The position numbers and the translations under genes are program-made. The notes beneath the pieces are model-generated. The model ran no database searches. It worked only from the letters and a program-made list of their open reading frames with translations, and was not told the origin of the DNA. Positions 54,529-62,819 of a DNA stretch of 64,000 nucleotides are shown in pieces. The stretch lies in assembly GCF_000427885.1 (NCBI RefSeq), contig NZ_ATYW01000002.1, positions 317,532-381,531 of the forward strand, written 5' to 3'. Each line of letters opens with the position of its first letter. The stretch's first letter is position 1. Source of the DNA: Glycomyces tenuis DSM 44171 (GTDB lineage Bacteria > Actinomycetota > Actinomycetes > Mycobacteriales > Micromonosporaceae).

Positions 54529-55410
54529 CTAATGCGCCGCGCCGTCGTGATGCGCCCCGAGGTAGGCGTCGATCACGCGCGGATCGGACGAGATCTGATC
54601 GGGAGTGCCCTCGGTGATGACCTGACCGGCCGCCATGACGACGACCCAGTCGGCGATCTCGTGGATCATGTCCATGTCGTGCTCCACGAACAGCACCGTC
54701 ATCCCCTCCTCGCGCAGCTCCTTGATGTGCTCCAGCAGCGACTGCTTCAAGGCCGGGTTGACGCCCGCCATCGGCTCGTCGAGCATGACCATCTTGGGCT
54801 CCAGCATCAGCGCCCGCGCCATCTCCAGCAGCTTGCGCTGCCCGCCGGACAGCTCGCCGGCGTAATCGTGGCACTTGTCCGCCAGGTTGAACCGCTCCAG
54901 CAGCCGCAGGGCCTTGGCCCTGTTGCCCACCTCCTGGCCCCGCCACATGCCGTGTATCAGCCCGGCCCACAGCCGCTCGCCGAGCTGATCGGGCGCGGCG
55001 ATGAGCATGTTGTCCAGGACGGTCATCCTCGTGAGCGCCTTCGTGAGCTGGAAGGTCCGCACCATCCCGGCCTGCGCCATCTGGTAGGACCGCAGCCGCT
55101 TCGCCGAGCGCCCGTCGAACTCCCACGTGCCCCTGCTCGGCCGGTCGAAACCGGTGAGCAGATTGAACAGCGTGGTCTTCCCGGCGCCGTTCGGCCCGAT
55201 GAGCGCGGTGATCGTACCGCGCTGGACCTCCAGGTGCTCGACGTCGACGGCCACCAGGCCGCCGAAGGCCCGCCGGACGCCCGTCGCGGACAGGATCGGA
55301 TCCGGTTTGGCCACGCCCGGCTCGGGTGCGACGTCGGCCAGCGCCTCCAGCGCGGCCTGGTGCGCCTCGCGGAACACGGCCTCCTCGCGCTCGGTCTCGC
55401 TATCTGACAT
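54529..55410 (-). CDS. livG: Branched-chain amino acid ABC transporter ATPase LivG
   Basis: 293 residues from ATG 55410, overlapping the livM stop by 11 bases. GPNGAGKTTLFNLLTG is Walker A, LSGGQRKLLEMARALM is the signature, MVMLDEPMAGVNP is Walker B, FVEHDMDMI is the switch region, and the C-terminus ending IDAYLG is typical. The extension of ~37 acidic residues before the ATPase core is again longer than usual. It pairs with LivF. Confidence 0.95.
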   Translation of the reverse strand: MSDSETEREEAVFREAHQAALEALADVAPEPGVAKPDPILSATGVRRAFGGLVAVDVEHLEVQRGTITALIGPNGAGKTTLFNLLTGFDRPSRGTWEFDGRSAKRLRSYQMAQAGMVRTFQLTKALTRMTVLDNMLIAAPDQLGERLWAGLIHGMWRGQEVGNRAKALRLLERFNLADKCHDYAGELSGGQRKLLEMARALMLEPKMVMLDEPMAGVNPALKQSLLEHIKELREEGMTVLFVEHDMDMIHEIADWVVVMAAGQVITEGTPDQISSDPRVIDAYLGAHHDGAAH

Positions 55411-56443
55411 CGAGCATCAGCTCCCTTCGGTTGCCGAGGATGCCCTGCGGCCGGTAGATCAGCAGCAGCACCATGCCGAGGCCCAGCAGGAAGAACACGA
55501 GCGGGCCCACCTGAATGCTGGACAGGGCGCCGGCCGGGATCAGCTCGGCGCGGATGGCCTGGTTGAGCGTCTGCGAGAGCAGGTTGTAGAGGAACCAGAA
55601 CAGCGCCGCCCCCAGCACCGGCCCGAACAGCCGCGCCGCCCCGCCGAGGATCAGCACCACGTAGAAGTAGAACGTGAAGTCGGTGCTGAACGTGTCGGGC
55701 TGGACGTTGGCGCGGCTCAGCGCGAAGACGAAGCCGGCCGTGGCGCCGATGAGGCCGCCGATGACCAGTGCCTGCATCTTGTAGGCGAAGACGTTCTTGC
55801 CGAGGCTGCGCACGGCCTCCTCGTCCTCCCTGATGCCCTTGAGGACCCGGCCCCACGGGCTGTGCACGAGCAGGCCGAGCACGACCAGGAAGACCGCGAT
55901 CAGCGCCCAGCCGACCGTCATGATCCACAGGTCCCGGTCGGAATACTGGAAGTCGACGATCCCGAGGTCGACGGTGAGCCGCCCGTTCTCCATGGAGACG
56001 AAGGCGAACGACCAGTTCGCGTCGTCGCTGTAGGGGCTCATCGCGAAGAACGGCTCGCTGAAGCCGCGTATGCCGTCCGAGCCGCCGGTGTGCTCGGACC
56101 AGACGGTCGAGCGCGCCAGCCGCCGCACGATCTCCGCGGCGGCGATGGTGACGATCGCCAGGTAGTCGGCCCGCAGCCGCAGTGTGGGGATGCCGAGCAG
56201 CAGCGCCATCGCCACCGCGGCGAGGAGCCCGACGGCGATGCCCCACCAGAACGGCAGTCCGGCCGCGACCACGGTGAGCGCGAGGCCGTAGGCCCCCATG
56301 GCCGCGAAGGCCGCCTGGCCGAAGTTGAGCAGCCCGGTGTACCCGAACTGGACGTTGAGCCCGATCGCCGCGATCGCGTAGATGAGCATGGTCGGGCCGA
56401 TAGCCTGTGTGAGCGCCTGACTGAAGACGAAGTGCCAATCCAT
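55400..56443 (-). CDS. livM: Branched-chain amino acid ABC transporter permease LivM
   Basis: 347 residues from ATG 56443, with AGGAGACTG upstream. Eight or more helices. LNVQFGYTGLLNFGQAAFAAMGAYG is the family signature, and the loop RVLKGIREDEEAVRSLGKNVFAYKMQA is the EAA-like coupling region. The large outside loop (about residues 110-165) is specific to this protein. With LivH it forms the channel. Confidence 0.95.
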   Translation of the reverse strand: MDWHFVFSQALTQAIGPTMLIYAIAAIGLNVQFGYTGLLNFGQAAFAAMGAYGLALTVVAAGLPFWWGIAVGLLAAVAMALLLGIPTLRLRADYLAIVTIAAAEIVRRLARSTVWSEHTGGSDGIRGFSEPFFAMSPYSDDANWSFAFVSMENGRLTVDLGIVDFQYSDRDLWIMTVGWALIAVFLVVLGLLVHSPWGRVLKGIREDEEAVRSLGKNVFAYKMQALVIGGLIGATAGFVFALSRANVQPDTFSTDFTFYFYVVLILGGAARLFGPVLGAALFWFLYNLLSQTLNQAIRAELIPAGALSSIQVGPLVFFLLGLGMVLLLIYRPQGILGNRRELMLDVR

Positions 56444-56458
56444 TGCAGTCTCCTAACC

Positions 56459-57844
56459 TCAGCCGATCCGCTCACGGCGGCCCAGGATGCCCTGCGGCCG
56501 AGTCAGCATGACGACGATGAGCACGGCCAACGCCCCGACGTACTTCAGCTCGGGGGAGACCACCAACGTGGACATCTGCACGAAGACGCCGATCAGCATG
56601 GCCCCGATGAAGGCCCCGAAGGCCGTGCCGAGACCGCCCAGCACCACCGCCGCGAACACCAGCAGCAGCAGATGCTGACCCATGTCGAACTTCACGCCGT
56701 CGTTGATCGACAGGAACACGCCCGCCATCGCCGCCAGCGCGCCACCGATCGTCCACACAAGACGAATGACCTTGTTCACGTCGATGCCGGTCGCCGCCGC
56801 CAGCGAGGGGTTGTCGGCCACCGCGCGGGTCGCCTTGCCCAAACGCGTGAACACGAGCGCGGCGCCGATCGCCGAGCACACCAGCGCCGCGATCAGACCC
56901 GTGTAGACCTCCTTGGGCGCGATCACCAGCCACCCGAAGTCCCACGGCTCCTGCCCGACGTACTCGTCGTAGCGCTTCCGCTCGCCGCCGACGAAGAACA
57001 GCGTCGCGAAGCGGATCAGCATCGCGACACCGATCGAGATGATCATCATCGAGATCAGACCCGTGCCGCGACCGCGCAGACGACTCCACAGACCCCAGTC
57101 CTGGAGCCAGCCGAACAGCGCCCCCGCGACGACGGCGCCGATGACGGCCACCCACACCGGAAGCCCGAAGGTGATGTTGACCAGCAGGGCCATGACACCG
57201 CCGAAGGTGACCAGGTCACCGTGGGAGAAGTTGGTCAGCCCCGTGGTGCCGAAGACCATCGACAGGCCGACCGCGGCCAGCGCGATCATCAGACCGAAGT
57301 GGATGCCGCTGAACAGCAGGCTCACCGCCCGCTTCGCGCCGCCGGTGCCCTCGAGCTCCGGATCGATCTCCTCTTCGGCCTCGTCGCCGCCGACCGGCCC
57401 CTCGGTCTCCTCCTCGGTCTCCTCTCCGCCCTCGTCGCCGCTCGGCGACTCGCTCTCCGGCGGTTGGGCATCGGGGTCGAGCTGCGTGTCCAGCGGGAAC
57501 AGGACCGTCCGGACCGACGACTGGACCTCCAACTCCAACTGCGGCCGGGCGTTGCGCACCAGCAGGCCGGCGGGGAGCGTCGACTCGTCGAGCGTGACGA
57601 TGTACGTGCCGGGCGCGTCCAAGGGCACCTCCCAGGTGCCGTCCTCCGCGCTGGTGACCGTGGCGATCTCGGTGCCCCCGGCGTCGGTGACGGTGATCTC
57701 GACGTCGGCGACCGGGTTGTCGTCCTGGTCCGTGAGGGTGCCCTTGAAGCCGGGTTCCTCCTGCGCGTGGGCGGTGCTGCTCACCCCCAGCCCCAGCAAC
57801 AGGCCGGCCAGCGCAGCCGACAGCAACAGCATTGCTCGTCTCAA
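56459..57844 (-). CDS. livH: LivH permease fused to a secreted N-terminal beta-sandwich domain
   Basis: 461 residues from TTG 57844 (GAGGGGG upstream); ATG 57832 is an alternative. A signal peptide (MLLLSAALAGLLLGLGVSSTAHA) is followed by a ~90-residue carboxypeptidase-regulatory-like beta-sandwich (GFKGTLTDQDDNPVADVEITVTDAGG, EDGTWEVPLDAPGTYIVTLD). A long acidic linker of Glu and Gly runs to about residue 165. The LivH permease core starts near ISLLFSGIHFGLMIALAAVG, with GTTGLTNFSHGDLVTFGG and RLGKATRAVADNPSLAAATGIDVNKVIRLVW as family signatures. Ordinary LivH is about 290-310 residues without such a head. The extra domain would sit outside, where it could hold the substrate protein or the wall. 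Confidence 0.92.
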   Translation of the reverse strand: MRRAMLLLSAALAGLLLGLGVSSTAHAQEEPGFKGTLTDQDDNPVADVEITVTDAGGTEIATVTSAEDGTWEVPLDAPGTYIVTLDESTLPAGLLVRNARPQLELEVQSSVRTVLFPLDTQLDPDAQPPESESPSGDEGGEETEEETEGPVGGDEAEEEIDPELEGTGGAKRAVSLLFSGIHFGLMIALAAVGLSMVFGTTGLTNFSHGDLVTFGGVMALLVNITFGLPVWVAVIGAVVAGALFGWLQDWGLWSRLRGRGTGLISMMIISIGVAMLIRFATLFFVGGERKRYDEYVGQEPWDFGWLVIAPKEVYTGLIAALVCSAIGAALVFTRLGKATRAVADNPSLAAATGIDVNKVIRLVWTIGGALAAMAGVFLSINDGVKFDMGQHLLLLVFAAVVLGGLGTAFGAFIGAMLIGVFVQMSTLVVSPELKYVGALAVLIVVMLTRPQGILGRRERIG

Positions 57845-58171
57845 TGGGCCCCCTCGGAGGTTCGGGCACCGAGGGGTGTCATGCAGGGTTCGAGAAACAC
57901 CCAACGATGCGAGTGAGCCGAATCTTAGGGAGATCCGGGCCACAGTCACACCTCTCGTTATGAAACCGTTGCCAAAGTGGCGCAGATGTTATCGGCGAGC
58001 CTGCGAAAACGTCCGGGCCGTGCCACAACGATGTTTCGAGATCGTCAGATGTCGATGAACACCGCGAGACGCCCGCCGCGCCGCCCGGCGACCGGCGGTG
58101 CGGCCCGCGAACCCCGCCGTGCCCCTCGGAACGCCGCCGAAGCCGAAGGTGTGAGAAGATATTGGCTGCCT
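57845..58171. other. Intergenic region between livH and tRNA-Met
   Basis: 327 bases with no supported gene. The livH operon promoter must lie on the reverse strand at the left side. GATATT at 58158-58163, 9 bases before the tRNA, is a plausible -10 for it. Nothing else was recognised. Confidence 0.4.
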
Positions 58172-58246
58172 GGGGTGGTAGCTCAGCTGGTTAGAAGCAA
58201 ACGACTCATAATCGTTAGGTCGCGGGTTCAAGTCCCGCCCACCCTA
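58172..58246 (+). tRNA. tRNA-Met (anticodon CAT) with irregular D-arm
   Basis: Acceptor GGGGTGG pairs with CCACCCT (first pair G-T), anticodon arm AACGA-CTCATAA-TCGTT, T-arm GCGGG-TTCAAGT-CCCGC, discriminator A, no CCA. The D-arm reads GCTC...GAAGC (58194-58198), with one A more than the normal GAGC, so only three D-stem pairs form without a bulge. Elongator Met is likelier than Ile2 (CAU); the initiator pattern is absent. Confidence 0.88.
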
Positions 58247-58340
58247 CGGCCGAGGCCCTGCGTCAGCAGGGCCTCTTTCCGCTTCTGCCTAGGTTCGTTC
58301 GGTGGGGGCTGTTGATCGGGGCGGCTGCCGCCGAAGATCG

Positions 58341-58613
58341 CTAGGTGTCTTTGTAGACCTTGCTGCGGTGGCCGACCGCGACCACCAAGACGACGAGTTG
58401 CCCGTCCTCGATTTTGTAGACGATGCGCCAATCGCCTACCCGGACGCGCCACCGGTCCGAGCTGCCTTTGAGTTTTTTCACGCCGGTGGGACGGGGCTCC
58501 CCTTCCAGCTTGGCGATGGCGAGCAGGATGCGTCGCCGTACTGCCTTGTCGAGCTTTTTCAGCTGCTTGTCGGCTTCATCGGTGAAGACGACGCGGTAAT
58601 GCTCCTCGGTCAC
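58341..58613 (-). CDS. RelE/YoeB-type toxin (mRNA interferase)
   Basis: 90 residues from GTG 58613, overlapping the antitoxin stop (GTGA). It is a ParE/RelE-superfamily fold: YRVVFTDEADKQLKKLDKAVRRRILLAIAKLEGEP, GVKKLKGSSDRWRVRVGDWRIVYKIEDGQLVVLVVAVGHRSKVYKD, with the typical LKG..WRvRvGdyRviY core and GHR..vY tail. Such toxins cut mRNA at the ribosome. It is the second gene of a toxin-antitoxin pair. Confidence 0.92.
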   Translation of the reverse strand: MTEEHYRVVFTDEADKQLKKLDKAVRRRILLAIAKLEGEPRPTGVKKLKGSSDRWRVRVGDWRIVYKIEDGQLVVLVVAVGHRSKVYKDT

Positions 58614-58897
58614 GCGGCTTCCTCGCCGAACTCTTCGGCGTACTCGGCCAGCACCTGGGACAGCGGTTTGTGGGGCGTATTGCCCTGGCCGGCCTCGGCC
58701 TGGTCGGCGAGCTGCATCAGGTAGGTGTCTTCGGCCTCTTCGAGCAGGTCGGCGTCATCAGCGGGCACCACAGCGGCGATTCGCTTGCCGGCACGGGTGA
58801 TGAAGGTGCGCGTGCCTGAGTAAGTCGCCTCGTTGAGTACATCGGCCAGATGAGCGCGAAGCTCGCTCACTGGAATCTCGTTCACCGCATCAGTCAT
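58610..58897 (-). CDS. Phd/YefM-type antitoxin
   Basis: 95 residues from ATG 58897; longer in-frame starts lie over the operator. EIPVSELRAHLADVLNEATYSGTRTFITRAGKRIAAVVPADD is the Phd/YefM DNA-binding domain, and the C-terminal ~40 residues (acidic, Leu-rich) would wrap the toxin. It represses its own promoter and neutralises the RelE protein. No Shine-Dalgarno is seen before the ATG, so the mRNA may be leaderless. Confidence 0.92.
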   Translation of the reverse strand: MTDAVNEIPVSELRAHLADVLNEATYSGTRTFITRAGKRIAAVVPADDADLLEEAEDTYLMQLADQAEAGQGNTPHKPLSQVLAEYAEEFGEEAA

Positions 58898-58904
58898 GTT
58901 GTAA

Positions 58905-58930
58905 CGGTACCATCTGTACGTTTGGTACTT
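58905..58930. promoter_or_regulatory. Repeated GGTAC motifs at the antitoxin promoter
   Basis: GGTAC at 58906-58910 and 58924-58928 with TGTACG between form short dyads immediately upstream of the antitoxin ATG. Phd/YefM antitoxins bind TGTACA-like repeats, so this is a likely auto-operator. Confidence 0.5.
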
Positions 58931-58943
58931 CAATCTGTTATCG

Positions 58944-58957
58944 TTTACGGACGTAAA
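58944..58957. repeat. 6-bp inverted repeat TTTACG-GA-CGTAAA
   Basis: A perfect short dyad between the antitoxin promoter and the TnpB remnant. It could be part of the left end of the mobile element or the antitoxin control region. Nothing further supports either. Confidence 0.3.
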
Positions 58958-59097
58958 TACGCTTATGCCGGTTTTCGCTGCTGCGTTGAGTTCAGGAAGG
59001 TGGACAGCAGGTCTCCCGTCCGCAGGGCTGACCAGAAGTGATATCAGCGCCGAGCAGTCTGCGAAAATAAGGCTCCTCCAGCCGTGGCAAAGGGCGG

Positions 59098-59652
59098 ATG
59101 GCGGCGCAGCACCACTCGAAGGAGAGCCAGGCCCGGGAGGACATGCTCCAGAAGGCCACCACGCGGTTGGTCGAGGAGTACGACACGATCTGCATCGAGG
59201 ATCTCCATATCGCGGGGCTGATGAAGAACCGCAGGATCGCGCGCCACATCGTCCGTATGGGTTGGCATCGGTTCCGGAGACTGCTCGAGATCAAGTGCGA
59301 GCGGGCCGGGAAGCGGCTCGCGGTGGTCGACCGCTGGGAGCCGACCAGTAAGCGGTGCTCGAATCCGGGATGTGGATTCGTGCTCGATGAACTTCGCCTG
59401 GAGGTCCGCAAGTGGGCCTGTCCGGGCTGCGGTGCCCGGCATGACCGGGATGTCAACGCCGCGAAGAACATTCTTGCCGCTGGGCTGGCGGTGTCGGCCG
59501 AGGAACAGGATCCGGCAGCAACGGAAGCGCTGCCGGATCCTGCGGTCGACAAGGCCTGTGGAGCCTGTGTAAGACCTCGGGGGCTCTCACCTCCGAGGCA
59601 ACGGGCTGCGAAGCAGGAAACCATTCTCAGTGATGAGGTGAATCTGCTCTGA
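59098..59652 (+). pseudogene. tnpB: TnpB RNA-guided endonuclease, N-terminally truncated
   Basis: About 185 residues of a protein normally ~370-400 long. What remains is the C-terminal RuvC half: CIEDLHIAGLMKNRRIARH carries the second catalytic acid (Glu), DRWEPTSKRCSNPGC with WACPGCG is the zinc ribbon, and RDVNAAKNILAAG carries the third acid (Asp). The first RuvC Asp and the whole recognition lobe are missing upstream, where 58965-59097 shows only scattered fragments resembling a TnpB start (KYAYAGFRCC). It is therefore inactive as a nuclease. No tnpA is present. The family is IS200/IS605 or IS607. It sits between a toxin-antitoxin pair and an SDR gene. Confidence 0.85.
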
Positions 59653-59665
59653 GAGTAAGGAACCA

Positions 59666-59716
59666 AGAGCGGTGCGCTCTGACTCTCAGCGGACAGGCCA
59701 AGAGTTCCGTGCTCTT
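59666..59716 (+). ncRNA. Right-end hairpins of the TnpB element, possible omega-RNA part
   Basis: AGAGC-ggtgc-GCTCT (59666-59680) and AAGAG-ttccgtg-CTCTT (59700-59716) are two stem-loops just after the tnpB stop. TnpB guide RNAs span the 3' end of tnpB and the right end of the element, so this is the expected place. The scaffold identity is inference. Confidence 0.4.
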
Positions 59717-59725
59717 ACTTGTTCC

Positions 59726-60475
59726 CTACCAAGGCACGATCGCTCCGTTCAGGTAGTCGATGCGGCCGTCGCTCATGAAGCTCGCGGTCGGGCCGTCCTC
59801 GCCGATCAGGGCCATGTCGATCGCGATCTTCGCCCCCTCCTCGACCTTGCGGGTGCCCTGGTTGCCGTTCAGGTCGGTGGCCGTGAAGCCCGGGGTCACC
59901 GCGTTGATCTTGATCGCGGTGTCCTTCAGCTCGATGCCGTAGGAGACGGTGAGCATGTTCAGCGCCGCCTTCGAGGCCCCGTAGGCGCCCGGCTGCTGCC
60001 CGCCGAACGGGAGGTCCTCGCGCAGCATCGTGCCGATCGAGCCGATCTCGCTGGAGACGTTGACGATCCGGCCCGCCTCGGAGCGGTGCAGCAGCGGCAG
60101 GAACGCGTTGGTCACCGCGATGGCGCCGAAGACGTTGGTCTCGAAGACCTTCCGCGCCGTGGCGAGCGTCAGCTCGCTGGTGCTCCAGCCGCCGTCGGCG
60201 AGCGCGATCCCGGCGTTGTTGACGAGGATGTCGAGCTTCCCGTAGGCCTCCTCGACGTGCCTGGCCGCGGCGGTGACGGTCGCGGCGTCGGTGACGTCGA
60301 GACGGACGAACGCGGCGTCGTGGCCCTCGGCGCGCAGTCTCGCGGCGGCCGCCTCGCCCCGCTCCGGTGAGCGGGCGCCGACGAGGACCGTGACGCCCGC
60401 CTCGCCGAGGCCCTGCGCGGTGGCGTACCCGATGCCCTTGTTGGCGCCGGTGATGAGTGCGATCTTGTCGTTCAT
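59726..60475 (-). CDS. Short-chain dehydrogenase/reductase
   Basis: 249 residues from ATG 60475, with AGGACG upstream. Classical SDR: ALITGANKGIGYATAQGL binds NAD(P)H, NNAGIALADG, NVSSEIGS with the catalytic Ser, YGASKAALN with Tyr and Lys, INAVTPGFTATDLNG after it. The long pre-catalytic segment (SIGTMLREDLPFGGQQPGAYGASK) is typical of carbonyl-reductase-like relatives. It is divergent from an XRE regulator at 60578, which probably controls it. Its end abuts the TnpB element. Confidence 0.92.
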   Translation of the reverse strand: MNDKIALITGANKGIGYATAQGLGEAGVTVLVGARSPERGEAAAARLRAEGHDAAFVRLDVTDAATVTAAARHVEEAYGKLDILVNNAGIALADGGWSTSELTLATARKVFETNVFGAIAVTNAFLPLLHRSEAGRIVNVSSEIGSIGTMLREDLPFGGQQPGAYGASKAALNMLTVSYGIELKDTAIKINAVTPGFTATDLNGNQGTRKVEEGAKIAIDMALIGEDGPTASFMSDGRIDYLNGAIVPW

Positions 60476-60577
60476 GCCGTCATCGTCCTGCGGTTCCGCG
60501 GTCCCGGAAAGAGGACGCCTTGTGGTGGTACCGCCGGTACCTGGATGAGCGGCGCCGAGTGGGGGAGGCTTGGAGGC

Positions 60578-61429
60578 ATGGACCGACAGCAGCTCGCCGA
60601 CTTCCTGCGCGTGAGGCGCGCGGCCATCCGTCCCGGCGACGTCGGCCTGCCGGAGGGCTCGCGCCGCCGCACGCCCGGCCTGCGCCGCCAGGAGGTGGCG
60701 CATCTGGCGGGGATCTCGGTGGAGTACTACGTCCGCCTCGAGCAGGCCCGCGGCCCGAAGCCGTCGCGGCAGGTGCTGGGCGCGCTGGCCCGCGCCCTGG
60801 TGCTCGACCGCGACCAGCGCGCGCACCTGTTCCACCTGGTCGACGGGTCGCCGGAGGCGGCGGCGCCGAGCCGCGAGGTGCCGCGCACCGTGCTGAACCT
60901 CCTCGCGGGCCTGGGCGACTTCCCCGCGTACGTGGTCAACGCCGGCTACGACATGCTCGCGTGGAACCGCCTGGCCGAGGTGTTCATGGGCTACCTCTCG
61001 AAGCTGCGCGTCGAGGAGCTGAACATCCTGCGCACCTCCTTCACCGGCCCCGGCGCCGCCGAGCGGCTGGCCGATCCGCAGCACGAGGGCTTCCTGCGCG
61101 AGTGCGTCGCGGACGTGCGCGCCAGCCTCGCCAGGAACCCCGGCGACGCGGAGCTGCGCTCGCTCGTCGAGGAGCTGCTGCGCGCCAGTCCCGAGTTCGG
61201 GGCGATGTGGGCCGACCACGAGGTGGCGGTGCGCCGGGCGCGGACCAAGCGGGTCGACCACCCGGTCCTGGGGCCGGTCGAGTTCGACTGCCAGGTGCTG
61301 GCGGTGCCCGGGAGCGAACTGCGCCTCATCGTCTATGTGCCGGAACCGGACTCGCCCTCCGCCGAGGCGATCGCGTCGCTCGCCCGGGAGGTGGCCGGGC
61401 GGCCCGGGGCCGGTGTGGTGCGGGTCTGA
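60578..61429 (+). CDS. XRE-family regulator with MmyB-like ligand domain
   Basis: 283 residues from ATG 60578, with TGGAGG upstream. The HTH (LADFLRVRRAAIRPGDVGLPEG, RRTPGLRRQEVAHLAGISVEYYVRLEQARGPKPS) is the standard MmyB/XRE form. The C-terminal domain (PAYVVNAGYDMLAWNRLAEVFMGY to SELRLIVYVPEPDSPSAEAIASL) is the PAS-like MmyB_LBD, which binds a fatty-acid-like ligand in relatives. Such regulators usually stand divergent from an SDR, as here, and repress it. Confidence 0.92.
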   Translation: MDRQQLADFLRVRRAAIRPGDVGLPEGSRRRTPGLRRQEVAHLAGISVEYYVRLEQARGPKPSRQVLGALARALVLDRDQRAHLFHLVDGSPEAAAPSREVPRTVLNLLAGLGDFPAYVVNAGYDMLAWNRLAEVFMGYLSKLRVEELNILRTSFTGPGAAERLADPQHEGFLRECVADVRASLARNPGDAELRSLVEELLRASPEFGAMWADHEVAVRRARTKRVDHPVLGPVEFDCQVLAVPGSELRLIVYVPEPDSPSAEAIASLAREVAGRPGAGVVRV

Positions 61430-61603
61430 CTAGCGCGCGACAGATATCACGCGGGGAATTCACCTTCGTGTCTTCTGGACGGTACGATCACCGCCTACGC
61501 TTGGACCCCGGGAGCCCCGCACCGAGCCCATTGTGATCGGACCGGCACCGAAGCGGCGGGCGGGCTCCTCATCTTTCCCTTCGTCCTCGACCGGAGTCGC
61601 TCC

Positions 61604-62803
61604 ATGCGCTTGCCGCTGTTCGCCATGTCCATCGGGTCGTTCGGCATCGGTACCGCGGAATTCGTCGTCATGGGCATCCTGCCCGCCATCGCCGCCACCG
61701 AGAAGGTCTCCCTGGCCGACGCCGGGATGCTGGTGACGGCCTATGCCGTCGGCGTCGTCGTCGGCGCGCCCCTGCTGACCGTCGCCACGACGCGGTTCTC
61801 GCGCAAGCGGCTGCTCATCGCGTTCATGGCGTTCTTCGCGGGCGCGAACCTGCTGACGGCGTTCGCGCCGAGCTTCGAGGTGCTGCTCGCGTCCCGGTTC
61901 GTCGCCGGCCTGCCGCACGGCGCCTATTTCGGGGCGGCGTCGGTGGTGGGGGCCAGCCTGGTGCCGTTCGAGCGGCGCGCCCGCGCGGTCTCGGCGGTCA
62001 TGGCCGGTCTGACGATCGCCACGGTCGTCGGCGTCCCGCTCAGCGCCCTGGCGGTGGATCTGGTCACCTGGCGGCTGGTGTTCGTCGCGATCGCGCTGAT
62101 CGCCGTGGCGGCGATGATCGCCATCGAGCTGACGGTCCCGGACACCGGCGGGATGGTCCGCCAGAGCAACCCGGCCGCGGAGGTCCGGGCGCTGCGCAGC
62201 GCGCGCGTCGTGCTGACGCTGCTGACCGGGATGATCGGCTTCGGCGGCATGTTCGCCTGCTACACGTACCTGACGCCGCTGCTGTCGGAGGTGACCGGTT
62301 TCGGCTCGTTCGCGATCGCGTGCACGCTCGTCGTGTTCGGCCTGGGGATGACGCTCGGGAACATCGCGGGCGGCCAGGTGGCCGACCGCTTCCCGCTGCG
62401 CGGCCTGTTCGCCGCGTTCACCTCGATCGCGGCGGTCCTGGCGCTCATGGTGTTCACCGTCGCCTCGCCGGTCATGGCCGTGGCGTGCGTGTTCGCCATG
62501 GCGTTCGCCTCCTCGATCGTCAGCCCGGTGCTGGCGCGGATGCTCCTCGACGGCGCGCACGAGGCGCCGTCGCTGGCCTCCTCGCTGCACCACTCCGCGT
62601 TCAACGTGGCCAACGCCAACGGCGCCTGGCTCGGCGGGATGGTCCTCGGAGCCGGCCTGGGGCTGACCGCGCCGCTGATGGTGGGCGTGGCGCTGTCCCT
62701 GGCCGGGCTGGTGCTGTCGTTCGCCCTGGCGGGCGCGGTGCGGGCCGCGCGGCGGCGGGTGCCGGCGCGGCCCGACGCGACCATGGAGCTGATTCGCATC
62801 TGA
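61604..62803 (+). CDS. MFS transporter of the AraJ/chloramphenicol-efflux group
   Basis: 399 residues from ATG 61604, with CGGAG upstream. Twelve helices. SIGSFGIGTAEFVVMGILPAIA is the diagnostic N-terminus of this DHA1 branch, RFVAGLPHGAYFGAASVVGASLV is the fourth helix motif, and GGQVADRFPLRG is the MFS motif in the second half. Relatives export sugars or drugs such as chloramphenicol. The 174-base leader upstream shows TACGAT at 61483-61488 as a possible -10. Confidence 0.92.
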   Translation: MRLPLFAMSIGSFGIGTAEFVVMGILPAIAATEKVSLADAGMLVTAYAVGVVVGAPLLTVATTRFSRKRLLIAFMAFFAGANLLTAFAPSFEVLLASRFVAGLPHGAYFGAASVVGASLVPFERRARAVSAVMAGLTIATVVGVPLSALAVDLVTWRLVFVAIALIAVAAMIAIELTVPDTGGMVRQSNPAAEVRALRSARVVLTLLTGMIGFGGMFACYTYLTPLLSEVTGFGSFAIACTLVVFGLGMTLGNIAGGQVADRFPLRGLFAAFTSIAAVLALMVFTVASPVMAVACVFAMAFASSIVSPVLARMLLDGAHEAPSLASSLHHSAFNVANANGAWLGGMVLGAGLGLTAPLMVGVALSLAGLVLSFALAGAVRAARRRVPARPDATMELIRI

Positions 62804-62819
62804 CGGCGCTGGAGCCGCG

